Shown here piece after piece: positions 10,703-23,949 of a DNA stretch of 64,000 nt. The position numbers were made by a program, and so were the translations under genes. The notes beneath the pieces are model-generated. The model saw nothing but the letters and a program-made list of their open reading frames with translations, was not told the origin of the DNA and made no database searches. How positions within the stretch are numbered: position 1 is the first letter of the stretch; the number at the start of each line of letters is the position of its first letter. The DNA is taken from the NCBI GenBank assembly GCA_028752905.1, contig JAQNBH010000011.1:31184017-31248016 (forward strand), given 5' to 3'. The DNA comes from Cladorhizidae sp. MBARI D1340-BT2 (taxonomy: Eukaryota > Porifera > Demospongiae > Poecilosclerida > Cladorhizidae).

Positions 10703-11552
10703 CATAACTGCCCTAATTAACAAGACCAAAGTCCCAGATTTTGTCAACTGATAGAGAAGGCCCTTATCTGCACCATGTCAACAGATTATCAATAAATGTA
10801 GTGGTTTTTCACTGGCAGGCCACCGCTTTGGCAACTGGAAAACGCCAGGAAAGATCGCAAACCTTACCACTTCAAATCACCATAACTTGCTAATACTTAG
10901 AGTACTCAAAATTTTGGCACGTACAAAAGACAGATAATTAGAAGGGCTATCCGGTGATATAAAAATTATCTTTTTTGGGTAAAGTATAGCAAAGTTATGA
11001 GCTTTACGGCAAAATAACAAGATTTTGGGGGAAATGAGAAACATATAGACCAAATTAGGGCAAATATCAAGATAGAGAACACATAATGAAACCTATCATT
11101 CGAATCATATCAAGTCCATTACAGTGAAATGTGCAGAATATTATGGATGTTTGATATCAACAGAGAGCACAGGGAGAGACCTATCTTAATAGAGCATCAA
11201 GATAGAGAACACATAGAGAAACCTATCTTGTGATTCTATGTACGCAGAATATACGGATGTTTGGTATCAAGAGAGAGAACAGAGAGAGGCCTACCTTTAG
11301 AGCTATATATCAAGTCTATTCAGTGAAGTGTGGAGAATCTACGAAGCTAACATGTTTAGCTCAAGATAGAGAACACTGAGAGATACCTATCTTGCAAGTC
11401 CATTACAGTGAAGTGTGCAGAATATATGGATGTTTGGTATCAAGAGAGAGCACTTAGAGAGTCCTATCTTAATAGCTATACATCAAGTCTATTCAGTGAA
11501 GTGTGGATAATCTACGAAGCTAACATGTTTAGCATCAAGTAAGAGTACAATT
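10703..11552 (+). repeat. Monomer 14, M class, 850 bp
   Basis: Short G5 tract and tgtacgcag, both shared with monomer 17. Confidence 0.93.
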
Positions 11553-12457
11553 CATAACTGCCCTAATTAACAAGACCAAAGTCCCAGATTTTGTCAACTG
11601 ATAGAGAAGGCCCTTATCTGCAACATGTCAACAGATTATCAATAAATGTAGTGGTTTTTCACTGGCAGGCCACCGCTTTGGCAACTGGAAAACGCAGGGA
11701 AAGATCGCAAACCTTACCAATTCAAATCACCATAACTTGCTAATATTTAGAGTATTTTGGCACGTACAAAAGACAGATAATTAGAAGGGCTATCAGGTGA
11801 TATAAAAATTATCTTTTTTGGGTAAAGTGTAGAAAAGTTATGAGCTTTACGGCAAAATAACAAGATTTTTTGGGGGAAAATGAGAAACATATAGACCAAA
11901 TTAGGGCAAATATCAAGATAGAGAACACATAATGAAACCTATCATTCGAATCATATCAAGTCCATTACAGTGAAGTATGCAGAATATTATGAATGTTTGA
12001 TATCAACAGAGAGCACAGGTAAAGACCTATCTTAATAGCTATATATCAAGTTTATACAGTGAAGTGTGGAGAATCTATGAAGCTAACCTGTATAGCATCA
12101 AGATAGAGAACACATGGAGAAACCTATCTTGTGATTCTATGTATGCAGAATATACGGATGTTTGGTATCAAGAGAGAGAACAGAGAGAGGCCTACCTTTA
12201 GAGCTATAATTATATCAAGTCTATTCAGTGAAGTGTGGAGAATCTATGAAGCTAACATGTTTAGCTCAAGATAGAGAACACTGAGAGATACCTATCTTGC
12301 AAGTCCATTACAGTGAAGTGTGCAGAATATATGGATGTTTGGTATCAAGAGAGAGCACTTAGAGAGTCCTATCTTAATAGCTATACATCAAGTCTATTCA
12401 GTGAAGTGTGGATAATCTACGAAGCTAACATGTTTAGCATCAAGTAAGAGTACAATT
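11553..12457 (+). repeat. Monomer 15, chimeric L, 905 bp
   Basis: Head a with ctatcaggtg (shared only with S monomer 18), but a complete L tail with tatgaatg and the aatt insertion. The switch lies between the T/G tract ending near 11880 and the L-type base at 11976. Private gaagtatgcag. Confidence 0.93.
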
Positions 12458-13371
12458 CATAACTGCCCTAATTAACAAGACCAAAGTCCCAGATTTTGTC
12501 AACTGATAGAGAAGGCCCTTATCTGCACCATGTCAACAGATTATCAATAAATGTAGTGGTTTTTCACTGGCAGGCCACCGCTTTGGCAACTGGAAAACGC
12601 CAGGAAAGATCGCAAACTTTACCACTTCAAATCACCATAACTTGCTAATACTTAGAGTACTCAAAATTTTGGCACGTACAAAAGACAGATAATTAGAAGG
12701 GCTATCCGGTGATATAAAAATTATCTTTTTTGGGTAAAGTATAGCAAAGTTATGAGCTTTACGGCAAAATAACAAGATTTTGGGGGGGGGGAAATGAGAA
12801 ACATATAGACCAAATTAGGGCAAATATCAAGATAGAGAACACATAATGAAACCTATCATTCGAATCATATCAAGTCCATTACAGTGAAGTGTGCAGAATA
12901 TTATGAATGTTTGATATCAACAGAGAGCACAGGTAAAGACCTATCTTAATAGCTATATATCAAGTTTATACAGTGAAGTGTGGAGAATCTATGAAGCTAA
13001 CCTGTATAGCATCAAGATAGAGAACACATGGAGAAACCTATCTTGTGATTCTATGTATGCAGAATATACGGATGTTTGGTATCAAGAGAGAGAACAGAGA
13101 GAGGCCTACCTTTAGAGCTATAATTATATCAAGTCTATTCAGTGAAGTGTGGAGAATCTATGAAGCTAACATGTTTAGCTCAAGATAGAGAACACTGAGA
13201 GATACCTATCTTGCAAGTCCATTACAGTGAAGTGTGCAGAATATATGGATGTTTGGTATCAAGAGAGAGCACTTAGAGAGTCCTATCTTAATAGCTATAC
13301 ATCAAGTCTATTCAGTGAAGTGTGGATAATCTACGAAGCTAACATGTTTAGCATCAAGTAAGAGTACAATT
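12458..13371 (+). repeat. Monomer 16, L class, 914 bp
   Basis: Shares aaactttacc and G10 with monomer 13. Confidence 0.93.
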
Positions 13372-14221
13372 CATAACTGCCCTAATTAACAAGACCAAAG
13401 TCCCAGATTTTGTCAACTGATAGAGAAGGCCCTTATCTGCACCATGTCAACAGATTATCAATAAATGTAGTGGTTTTTCACTGGCAGGCCACCGCTTTGG
13501 CAACTGGAAAACGCCAGGAAAGATCGCAAACCTTACCACTTCAAATCACCATAACTTGCTAATACTTAGAGTACTCAAAATTTTGGCACGTACAAAAGAC
13601 AGATAATTAGAAGGGCTATCCGGTGATATAAAAATTATCTTTTTTGGGTAAAGTATAGCAAAGTTATGAGCTTTACGGCAAAATAACAAGATTTTGGGGG
13701 AAATGAGAAACATATAGACCAAATTAGGGCAAATATCAAGATAGAGAACACATAATGAAACCTATCATTCGAATCATATCAAGTCCATTACAGTGAAATG
13801 TGCAGAATATTATGGATGTTTGATATCAACAGAGAGCACAGGGAGAGACCTATCTTAATAGAGCATCAAGATAGAGAACACATAGAGAAACCTATCTTGT
13901 GATTCTATGTACGCAGAATATACGGATGTTTGGTATCAAGAGAGAGAACAGAGAGAGGCCTACCTTTAGAGCTATATATCAAGTCTATTCAGTGAAGTGT
14001 GGAGAATCTACGAAGCTAACATGTTTAGCTCAAGATAGAGAACACTGAGAGATACCTATCTTGCAAGTCCATTACAGTGAAGTGTGCAGAATATATGGAT
14101 GTTTGGTATCAAGAGAGAGCACTTAGAGAGTCCTATCTTAATAGCTATACATCAAGTCTATTCAGTGAAGTGTGGATAATCTACGAAGCTAACATGTTTA
14201 GCATCAAGTAAGAGTACAATT
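13372..14221 (+). repeat. Monomer 17, M class, 850 bp
   Basis: Shares G5 and tgtacgcag with monomer 14. Confidence 0.93.
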
Positions 14222-14949
14222 CATAACTGCCCTAATTAACAAGACCAAAGTCCCAGATTTTGTCAACTGATAGAGAAGGCCCTTATCTGCAACATGTCAA
14301 CAGATTATCAATAAATGTAGTGGTTTTTCACTGGCAGGCCACCGCTTTGGCAACTGGAAAACGCAGGGAAAGATCGCAAACCTTACCAATTCAAATCACC
14401 ATAACTTGCTAATATTTAGAGTATTTTGGCACGTACAAAAGACAGATAATTAGAAGGGCTATCAGGTGATATAAAAATTATCTTTTTTGGGTAAAGTGTA
14501 GAAAAGTTATGAGCTTTACGGCAAAATAACAAGATTTTTTGGGGGAAAATGAGAAACATATAGACCAAATTAGGGCAAATATCAAGATAGAGAACACATA
14601 ATGAAACCTATCATTCGAATCATATCAAGTCCATTACAGTGAAGCGTGCAGAATATTATGGATGTTTGATATCAACAGAGAGCACAGGTAAAGACCTATC
14701 TTAATAGCTATATATCAAGTTTATACAGTGAAGTGTGGAGAATCTATGAAGCTAACCTGTATAGCATCAAGATAGAGAACACATGGAGAAACCTATCTTG
14801 TGATTCTATGTATGCAGAATATACGGATGTTTGGTATCAAGAGAGAGCACTTAGAGAGTCCTATCTTAATAGCTATACATCAAGTCTATTCAGTGAAGTG
14901 TGGATAATCTACGAAGCTAACATGTTTAGCATCAAGTAAGAATACAATA
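14222..14949 (+). repeat. Monomer 18, S class, 728 bp
   Basis: Head a with ctatcaggtg. Its end reads acaatacataac instead of acaattcataac. Confidence 0.93.
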
Positions 14950-15862
14950 CATAACTGCTCTAATTAACAAGACCAAAGTCCCAGATTTTGTCAACTGATA
15001 GAGAAGGCCCTTATCTGCAACATGTCAACAGATTATCAATAAATGTAGTGGTTTTTCACTGGCAGGCCACCGCTTTGGCAACTGGAAAACGCCAGGAAAG
15101 ATCGCAAACCTTACCACTTCAAATCACCATAACTTGCTAATACTTAGAGTACTCAAAATTTTGGCACGTACAAAAGACAGATAATTAGAAGGGCTATCCG
15201 GTGATATAAAAATTATCTTTTTTGGGTAAAGTATAGCAAAGTTATGAGCTTTACGGCAAAATAACAAGATTTTGGGGGGGGGAAATGAGAAACATATAGA
15301 CCAAATTAGGGCAAATATCAAGATAGAGAACACATAATGAAACCTATCATTCGAATCATATCAAGTCCATTACAGTGAAGTGTGCAGAATATTATGAATG
15401 TTTGATATCAACAGAGAGCACAGGTAAAGACCTATCTTAATAGCTATATATCAAGTTTATACAGTGAAGTGTGGAGAATCTATGAAGCTAACCTGTATAG
15501 CATCAAGATAGAGAACACATGGAGAAACCTATCTTGTGATTCTATGTATGCAGAATATACGGATGTTTGGTATCAAGAGAGAGAACAGAGAGAGGCCTAC
15601 CTTTAGAGCTATAATTATATCAAGTCTATTCAGTGAAGTGTGGAGAATCTATGAAGCTAACATGTTTAGCTCAAGATAGAGAACACTGAGAGATACCTAT
15701 CTTGCAAGTCCATTACAGTGAAGTGTGCAGAATATATGGATGTTTGGTATCAAGAGAGAGCACTTAGAGAGTCCTATCTTAATAGCTATACATCAAGTCT
15801 ATTCAGTGAAGTGTGGATAATCTACGAAGCTAACATGTTTAGCATCAAGTAAGAGTACAATT
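14950..15862 (+). repeat. Monomer 19, L class, 913 bp
   Basis: Head b, G9. That tract length leaves a 69-codon minus-strand frame open (15124-15333), which is not evidence of a gene. Confidence 0.93.
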
Positions 15863-16712
15863 CATAACTGCCCTAATTAACAAGACCAAAGTCCCAGATT
15901 TTGTCAACTGATAGAGAAGGCCCTTATCTGCACCATGTCAACAGATTATCAATAAATGTAGTGGTTTTTCACTGGCAGGCCACCGCTTTGGCAACTGGAA
16001 AACGCCAGGAAAGATCGCAAACCTTACCACTTCAAATCACCATAACTTGCTAATACTTAGAGTACTCAAAATTTTGGCACGTACAAAAGACAGATAATTA
16101 GAAGGGCTATCCGGTGATATAAAAATTATCTTTTTTGGGTAAAGTATAGCAAAGTTATGAGCTTTACGGCAAAATAACAAGATTTTGGGGGAAATGAGAA
16201 ACATATAGACCAAATTAGGGCAAATATCAAGATAGAGAACACATAATGAAACCTATCATTCGAATCATATCAAGTCCATTACAGTGAAATGTGCAGAATA
16301 TTATGGATGTTTGATATCAACAGAGAGCACAGGGAGAGACCTATCTTAATAGAGCATCAAGATAGAGAACACATAGAGAAACCTATCTTGTGATTCTATG
16401 TATGCAGAATATACGGATGTTTGGTATCAAGAGAGAGAACAGAGAGAGGCCTACCTTTAGAGCTATATATCAAGTCTATTCAGTGAAGTGTGGAGAATCT
16501 ACGAAGCTAACATGTTTAGCTCAAGATAGAGAACACTGAGAGATACCTATCTTGCAAGTCCATTACAGTGAAGTGTGCAGAATATATGGATGTTTGGTAT
16601 CAAGAGAGAGCACTTAGAGAGTCCTATCTTAATAGCTATACATCAAGTCTATTCAGTGAAGTGTGGATAATCTACGAAGCTAACATGTTTAGCATCAAGT
16701 AAGAGTACAATT
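15863..16712 (+). repeat. Monomer 20, M class, 850 bp
   Basis: G5 tract like 14 and 17, but with tgtatgcag. Confidence 0.93.
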
Positions 16713-17440
16713 CATAACTGCCCTAATTAACAAGACCAAAGTCCCAGATTTTGTCAACTGATAGAGAAGGCCCTTATCTGCAACATGTCAACAGATTATC
16801 AATAAATGTAGTGGTTTTTCACTGGCAGGCCACCGCTTTGGCAACTGGAAAACGCAGGGAAAGATCGCAAACCTTACCAATTCAAATCACCATAACTTGC
16901 TAATATTTAGAGTATTTTGGCACGTACAAAAGACAGATAATTAGAAGGGCTATCCGGTGATATAAAAATTATCTTTTTTGGGTAAAGTGTAGAAAAGTTA
17001 TGAGCTTTACGGCAAAATAACAAGATTTTTTGGGGAAAAATGAGAAACATATAGACCAAATTAGGGCAAATATCAAGATAGAGAACACATAATGAAACCT
17101 ATCATTCGAATCATATCAAGTCCATTACAGTGAAGCGTGCAGAATATTATGGATGTTTGATATCAACAGAGAGCACAGGTAAAGACCTATCTTAATAGCT
17201 ATATATCAAGTTTATACAGTGAAGTGTGGAGAATCTATGAAGCTAACCTGTATAGCATCAAGATAGAGAACACATGGAGAAACCTATCTTGTGATTCTAT
17301 GTATGCAGAATATACGGATGTTTGGTAACAAGAGAGAGCACTTAGAGAGTCCTATCTTAATAGCTATACATCAAGTCTATTCAGTGAAGTGTGGATAATC
17401 TACGAAGCTAACATGTTTAGCATCAAGTAAGAATACAATT
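16713..17440 (+). repeat. Monomer 21, S class, 728 bp
   Basis: Head a. Base 17328 is A where other copies have T (ggtaacaag), which puts TAA in the 68-codon frame. Confidence 0.93.
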
Positions 17441-18353
17441 CATAACTGCTCTAATTAACACGACCAAAGTCCCAGATTTTGTCAACTGATAGAGAAGGCC
17501 CTTATCTGCAACATGTCAACAGATTATCAATAAATGTAGTGGTTTTTCACTGGCAGGCCACCGCTTTGGCAACTGGAAAACGCCAGGAAAGATCGCAAAC
17601 CTTACCACTTCAAATCACCATAACTTGCTAATACTTAGAGTACTCAAAATTTTGGCACGTACAAAAGACAGATAATTAGAAGGGCTATCCGGTGATATAA
17701 AAATTATCTTTTTTGGGTAAAGTATAGCAAAGTTATGAGCTTTACGGCAAAATAACAAGATTTTGGGGGGGGGAAATGAGAAACATATAGACCAAATTAG
17801 GGCAAATATCAAGATAGAGAACACATAATGAAACCTATCATTCGAATCATATCAAGTCCATTACAGTGAAGTGTGCAGAATATTATGAATGTTTGATATC
17901 AACAGAGAGCACAGGTAAAGACCTATCTTAATAGCTATATATCAAGTTTATACAGTGAAGTGTGGAGAATCTATGAAGCTAACCTGTATAGCATCAAGAT
18001 AGAGAACACATGGAGAAACCTATCTTGTGATTCTATGTATGCAGAATATACGGATGTTTGGTATCAAGAGAGAGAACAGAGAGAGGCCTACCTTTAGAGC
18101 TATAATTATATCAAGTCTATTCAGTGAAGTGTGGAGAATCTATGAAGCTAACATGTTTAGCTCAAGATAGAGAACACTGAGAGATACCTATCTTGCAAGT
18201 CCATTACAGTGAAGTGTGCAGAATATATGGATGTTTGGTATCAAGAGAGAGCACTTAGAGAGTCCTATCTTAATAGCTATACATCAAGTCTATTCAGTGA
18301 AGTGTGGATAATCTACGAAGCTAACATGTTTAGCATCAAGTAAGAGTACAATT
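17441..18353 (+). repeat. Monomer 22, L class, 913 bp
   Basis: Head b, G9, private aacacgaccaaag at the start. Confidence 0.93.
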
Positions 18354-19206
18354 CATAACTGCCCTAATTAACAAGACCAAAGTCCCAGATTTTGTCAACT
18401 GATAGAGAAGGCCCTTATCTGCACCATGTCAACAGATTATCAATAAATGTAGTGGTTTTTCACTGGCAGGCCACCGCTTTGGCAACTGGAAAACGCCAGG
18501 AAAGATCGCAAACCTTACCACTTCAAATCACCATAACTTGCTAATACTTAGAGTACTCAAAATTTTGGCACGTACAAAAGACAGATAATTAGAAGGGCTA
18601 TCCAGTGATATAAAAATTATCTTTTTTGGGTAAAGTATAGCAAAGTTATGAGCTTTACGGCAAAATAACAAGATTTTGGGGGGGGAAATGAGAAACATAT
18701 AGACCAAATTAGGGCAAATATCAAGATAGAGAACACATAATGAAACCTATCATTCGAATCATATCAAGTCCATTACAGTGAAATGTGCAGAATATTATGG
18801 ATGTTTGATATCAACAGAGAGCACAGGGAGAGACCTATCTTAATAGAGCATCAAGATAGAGAACACATAGAGAAACCTATCTTGTGATTCTATGTATGCA
18901 GAATATACGGATGTTTGGTATCAAGAGAGAGAACAGAGAGAGGCCTACCTTTAGAGCTATATATCAAGTCTATTCAGTGAAGTGTGGAGAATCTACGAAG
19001 CTAACATGTTTAGCTCAAGATAGAGAACACTGAGAGATACCTATCTTGCAAGTCCATTACAGTGAAGTGTGCAGAATATATGGATGTTTGGTATCAAGAG
19101 AGAGCACTTAGAGAGTCCTATCTTAATAGCTATACATCAAGTCTATTCAGTGAAGTGTGGATAATCTACGAAGCTAACATGTTTAGCATCAAGTAAGAGT
19201 ACAATT
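18354..19206 (+). repeat. Monomer 23, M class, 853 bp
   Basis: ccagtgat as in monomers 3 and 6, but without aaacgttacc. Confidence 0.93.
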
Positions 19207-19934
19207 CATAACTGCCCTAATTAACAAGACCAAAGTCCCAGATTTTGTCAACTGATAGAGAAGGCCCTTATCTGCAACATGTCAACAGATTATCAATAAA
19301 TGTAGTGGTTTTTCACTGGCAGGCCACCGCTTTGGCAACTGGAAAACGCAGGGAAAGATCGCAAACCTTACCAATTCAAATCACCATAACTTGCTAATAT
19401 TTAGAGTATTTTGGCACGTACAAAAGACAGATAATTAGAAGGGCTATCCGGTGATATAAAAATTATCTTTTTTGGGTAAAGTGTAGAAAAGTTATGAGCT
19501 TTACGGCAAAATAACAAGATTTTTTGGGGGAAAATGAGAAACATATAGACCAAATTAGGGCAAATATCAAGATAGAGAACACATAATGAAACCTATCATT
19601 CGAATCATATCAAGTCCATTACAGTGAAGCGTGCAGAATATTATGGATGTTTGATATCAACAGAGAGCACAGGTAAAGACCTATCTTAATAGCTATATAT
19701 CAAGTTTATACAGTGAAGTGTGGAGAATCTATGAAGCTAACCTGTATAGCATCAAGATAGAGAACACATGGAGAAACCTATCTTGTGATTCTATGTATGC
19801 AGAATATACGGATGTTTGGTATCAAGAGAGAGCACTTAGAGAGTCCTATCTTAATAGCTATACATCAAGTCTATTCAGTGAAGTGTGGATAATCTACGAA
19901 GCTAACATGTTTAGCATCAAGTAAGAATACAATT
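19207..19934 (+). repeat. Monomer 24, S class, 728 bp
   Basis: Head a, G5A4, gtgtagaaaag. Confidence 0.93.
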
Positions 19935-20787
19935 CATAACTGCTCTAATTAACAAGACCAAAGTCCCAGATTTTGTCAACTGATAGAGAAGGCCCTTATC
20001 TGCAACATGTCAACAGATTATCAATAAATGTAGTGGTTTTTCACTGGCAGGCCACCGCTTTGGCAACTGGAAAACGCCAGGAAAGATCGCAAACCTTACC
20101 ACTTCAAATCACCATAACTTGCTAATACTTAGAGTACTCAAAATTTTAGCACGTACAAAAGACAGATAATTAGAAGGGCTATCCGGTGATATAAAAATTA
20201 TCTTTTTTGGGTAAAGTATAGCAAAGTTATGAGCTTTACGGCAAAATAACAAGATTTTGGGGGGGGAAATGAGAAACATATAGACCAAATTAGGGCAAAT
20301 ATCAAGATAGAGAACACATAATGAAACCTATCATTCGAATCATATCAAGTCCATTACAGTGAAATGTGCCGAATATTATGGATGTTTGATATCAACAGAG
20401 AGCACAGGGAGGGACCTATCTTAATAGAGCATCAAGATAGAGAACACATAGAGAAACCTATCTTGTGATTCTATGTATGCAGAATATACGGATGTTTGGT
20501 ATCAAGAGAGAGAACAGAGAGAGGCCTACCTTTAGAGCTATATATCAAGTCTATTCAGTGAAGTGTGGAGAATCTACGAAGCTAACATGTTTAGCTCAAG
20601 ATAGAGAACACTGAGAGATACCTATCTTGCAAGTCCATTACAGTGAAGTGTGCAGAATATATGGATGTTTGGTATCAAGAGAGAGCACTTAGAGAGTCCT
20701 ATCTTAATAGCTATACTTCAAGTCTATTCAGTGAAGTGTGGATAATCTACGAAGCTAACATGTTTAGCATCAAGTAAGAGTACAATT
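19935..20787 (+). repeat. Monomer 25, M class, 853 bp
   Basis: ttttagcacg plus the gtgccgaat, gggagggacc, tatacttc set. Confidence 0.93.
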
Positions 20788-21515
20788 CATAACTGCCCTA
20801 ATTAACAAGACCAAAGTCCCAGATTTTGTCAACTGATAGAGAAGGCCCTTATCTGCAACATGTCAACAGATTATCAATAAATGTAGTGGTTTTTCACTGG
20901 CAGGCCACCGCTTTGGCAACTGGAAAACGCAGGGAAAGATCGCAAACCTTACCAATTCAAATCACCATAACTTGCTAATATTTAGAGTATTTTGGCACGT
21001 ACAAAAGACAGATAATTAGAAGGGCTATCCGGTGATATAAAAATTATCTTTTTTGGGTAAAGTGTAGAAAAGTTATGAGCTTTACGGCAAAATAACAAGA
21101 TTTTTTGGGGGAAAATGAGAAACATATAGACCAAATTAGGGCAAATATCAAGATAGAGAACACATAATGAAACCTATCATTCGAATCATATCAAGTCCAT
21201 TACAGTGAAGCGTGCAGAATATTATGGATGTTTGATATCAACAGAGAGCACAGGTAAAGACCTATCTTAATAGCTATATATCAAGTTTATACAGTGAAGT
21301 GTGGAGAATCTATGAAGCTAACCTGTATAGCATCAAGATAGAGAACACATGGAGAAACCTATCTTGTGATTCTATGTATGCAGAATATACGGATGTTTGG
21401 TATCAAGAGAGAGCACTTAGAGAGTCCTATCTTAATAGCTATACATCAAGTCTATTCAGTGAAGTGTGGATAATCTACGAAGCTAACATGTTTAGCATCA
21501 AGTAAGAATACAATT
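20788..21515 (+). repeat. Monomer 26, S class, 728 bp
   Basis: Matches monomer 24 (gtgtagaaaag, G5A4) rather than its positional partner 9, which has gtgtagtaaag. Confidence 0.93.
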
Positions 21516-22368
21516 CATAACTGCTCTAATTAACAAGACCAAAGTCCCAGATTTTGTCAACTGATAGAGAAGGCCCTTATCTGCAACATGTCAACAGATT
21601 ATCAATAAATGTAGTGGTTTTTCACTGGCAGGCCACCGCTTTGGCAACTGGAAAACGCCAGGAAAGATCGCAAACCTTACCACTTCAAATCACCATAACT
21701 TGCTAATACTTAGAGTACTCAAAATTTTAGCACGTACAAAAGACAGATAATTAGAAGGGCTATCCGGTGATATAAAAATTATCTTTTTTGGGTAAAGTAT
21801 AGCAAAGTTATGAGCTTTACGGCAAAATAACAAGATTTTGGGGGGGGAAATGAGAAACATATAGACCAAATTAGGGCAAATATCAAGATAGAGAACACAT
21901 AATGAAACCTATCATTCGAATCATATCAAGTCCATTACAGTGAAATGTGCCGAATATTATGGATGTTTGATATCAACAGAGAGCACAGGGAGGGACCTAT
22001 CTTAATAGAGCATCAAGATAGAGAACACATAGAGAAACCTATCTTGTGATTCTATGTATGCAGAATATACGGATGTTTGGTATCAAGAGAGAGAACAGAG
22101 AGAGGCCTACCTTTAGAGCTATATATCAAGTCTATTCAGTGAAGTGTGGAGAATCTACGAAGCTAACATGTTTAGCTCAAGATAGAGAACACTGAGAGAT
22201 ACCTATCTTGCAAGTCCATTACAGTGAAGTGTGCAGAATATATGGATGTTTGGTATCAAGAGAGAGCACTTAGAGAGTCCTATCTTAATAGCTATACTTC
22301 AAGTCTATTCAGTGAAGTGTGGATAATCTACGAAGCTAACATGTTTAGCATCAAGTAAGAGTACAATT
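21516..22368 (+). repeat. Monomer 27, M class, 853 bp
   Basis: Same marker set as 25, including ttttagcacg. Confidence 0.93.
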
Positions 22369-23096
22369 CATAACTGCCCTAATTAACAAGACCAAAGTCC
22401 CAGATTTTGTCAACTGATAGAGAAGGCCCTTATCTGCAACATGTCAACAGATTATCAATAAATGTAGTGGTTTTTCACTGGCAGGCCACCGCTTTGGCAA
22501 CTGGAAAACGCAGGGAAAGATCGCAAACCTTACCAATTCAAATCACCATAACTTGCTAATATTTAGAGTATTTTGGCACGTACAAAAGACAGATAATTAG
22601 AAGGGCTATCCGGTGATATAAAAATTATCTTTTTTGGGTAAAGTGTAGTAAAGTTATGAGCTTTACGGCAAAATAACAAGATTTTTTGGGGAAAAATGAG
22701 AAACATATAGACCAAATTAGGGCAAATATCAAGATAGAGAACACATAATGAAACCTATCATTCGAATCATATCAAGTCCATTACAGTGAAGCGTGCAGAA
22801 TATTATGGATGTTTGATATCAACAGAGAGCACAGGTAAAGACCTATCTTAATAGCTATATATCAAGTTTATACAGTGAAGTGTGGAGAATCTATGAAGCT
22901 AACCTGTATAGCATCAAGATAGAGAACACATGGAGAAACCTATCTTGTGATTCTATGTATGCAGAATATACGGATGTTTGGTATCAAGAGAGAGCACTTA
23001 GAGAGTCCTATCTTAATAGCTATACATCAAGTCTATTCAGTGAAGTGTGGATAATCTACGAAGCTAACATGTTTAGCATCAAGTAAGAATACAATT
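22369..23096 (+). repeat. Monomer 28, S class, 728 bp
   Basis: gtgtagtaaag and G4A5 as in 11, without the ctggaaaatg change. Last S unit of the left half. Confidence 0.93.
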
Positions 23097-23949
23097 CATA
23101 ACTGCTCTAATTAACAAGACCAAAGTCCCAGATTTTGTCAACTGATAGAGAAGGCCCTTATCTGCAACATGTCAACAGATTATCAATAAATGTAGTGGTT
23201 TTTCACTGGCAGGCCACCGCTTTGGCAACTGGAAAACGCCAGGAAAGATCGCAAACCTTACCACTTCAAATCACCATAACTTGCTAATACTTAGAGTACT
23301 CAAAATTTTGGCACGTACAAAAGACAGATAATTAGAAGGGCTATCCGGTGATATAAAAATTATCTTTTTTGGGTAAAGTATAGCAAAGTTATGAGCTTTA
23401 CGGCAAAATAACAAGATTTTGGGGGGGGAAATGAGAAACATATAGACCAAATTAGGGCAAATATCAAGATAGAGAACACATAATGAAACCTATCATTCGA
23501 ATCATATCAAGTCCATTACAGTGAAATGTACCGAATATTATGGATGTTTGATATCAACAGAGAGCACAGGGAGGGACCTATCTTAATAGAGCATCAAGAT
23601 AGAGAACACATAGAGAAACCTATCTTGTGATTCTATGTATGCAGAATATACGGATGTTTGGTATCAAGAGAGAGAACAGAGAGAGGCCTACCTTTAGAGC
23701 TATATATCAAGTCTATTCAGTGAAGTGTGGAGAATCTACGAAGCTAACATGTTTAGCTCAAGATAGAGAACACTGAGAGATACCTATCTTGCAAGTCCAT
23801 TACAGTGAAGTGTGCAGAATATATGGATGTTTGGTATCAAGAGAGAGCACTTAGAGAGTCCTATCTTAATAGCTATACATCAAGTCTATTCAGTGAAGTG
23901 TGGATAATCTACGAAGCTAACATGTTTAGCATCAAGTAAGAGTACAATT
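23097..23949 (+). repeat. Monomer 29, M class, 853 bp
   Basis: gtaccgaat and gggagggacc; related to 8, 10, 25 and 27 but with tatacatc. Confidence 0.93.

Larger units (their letters stand above)
9789..14949 (+). repeat. Tandem pair of L-M-(a-head) trimers
   Basis: Monomers 13-14-15 (914+850+905) are matched by 16-17-18 (914+850+728). Private markers confirm the pairing: aaactttacc and a G10 tract in 13 and 16, tgtacgcag and G5 in 14 and 17, ctatcaggtg in 15 and 18. The pair differs only in the tail of the third unit, where 15 is L and 18 is S. Confidence 0.88.
19207..22368 (+). repeat. Two S-M dimers of 1581 bp in superblock B
   Basis: Monomers 24-25 and 26-27. Both M units carry ttttagcacg, absent from the corresponding units 8 and 10 of superblock A, and both S units have a G5A4 tract. 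The two dimers look identical, so they were homogenised or re-amplified after the superblocks separated. Confidence 0.88.
14222..23096 (+). repeat. Superblock copy B (monomers 18-28)
   Basis: This block has the same 11-monomer order as 1-8876 and is 8875 bp against 8876 bp. Small length changes track the G-tract (monomers 19 and 22 are 913 bp rather than 912, monomer 20 is 850 rather than 853). Collinearity ends after monomer 28: the next unit here is an M (23097) whereas copy A continues with an L (8877). Confidence 0.88.

Noticed and set aside
15124..15333. 69-codon minus-strand frame at 15124-15333 and 17615-17824, with 60-64-codon relatives at 26961, 36614, 43644 and 48112
   Set aside because: The full frame stays open only when the G tract is nine long; the shorter forms depend on an 11-base G run or the 14-bp deletion. 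The hydrophobic start comes from AT-rich sequence, and most monomers lack the frame.
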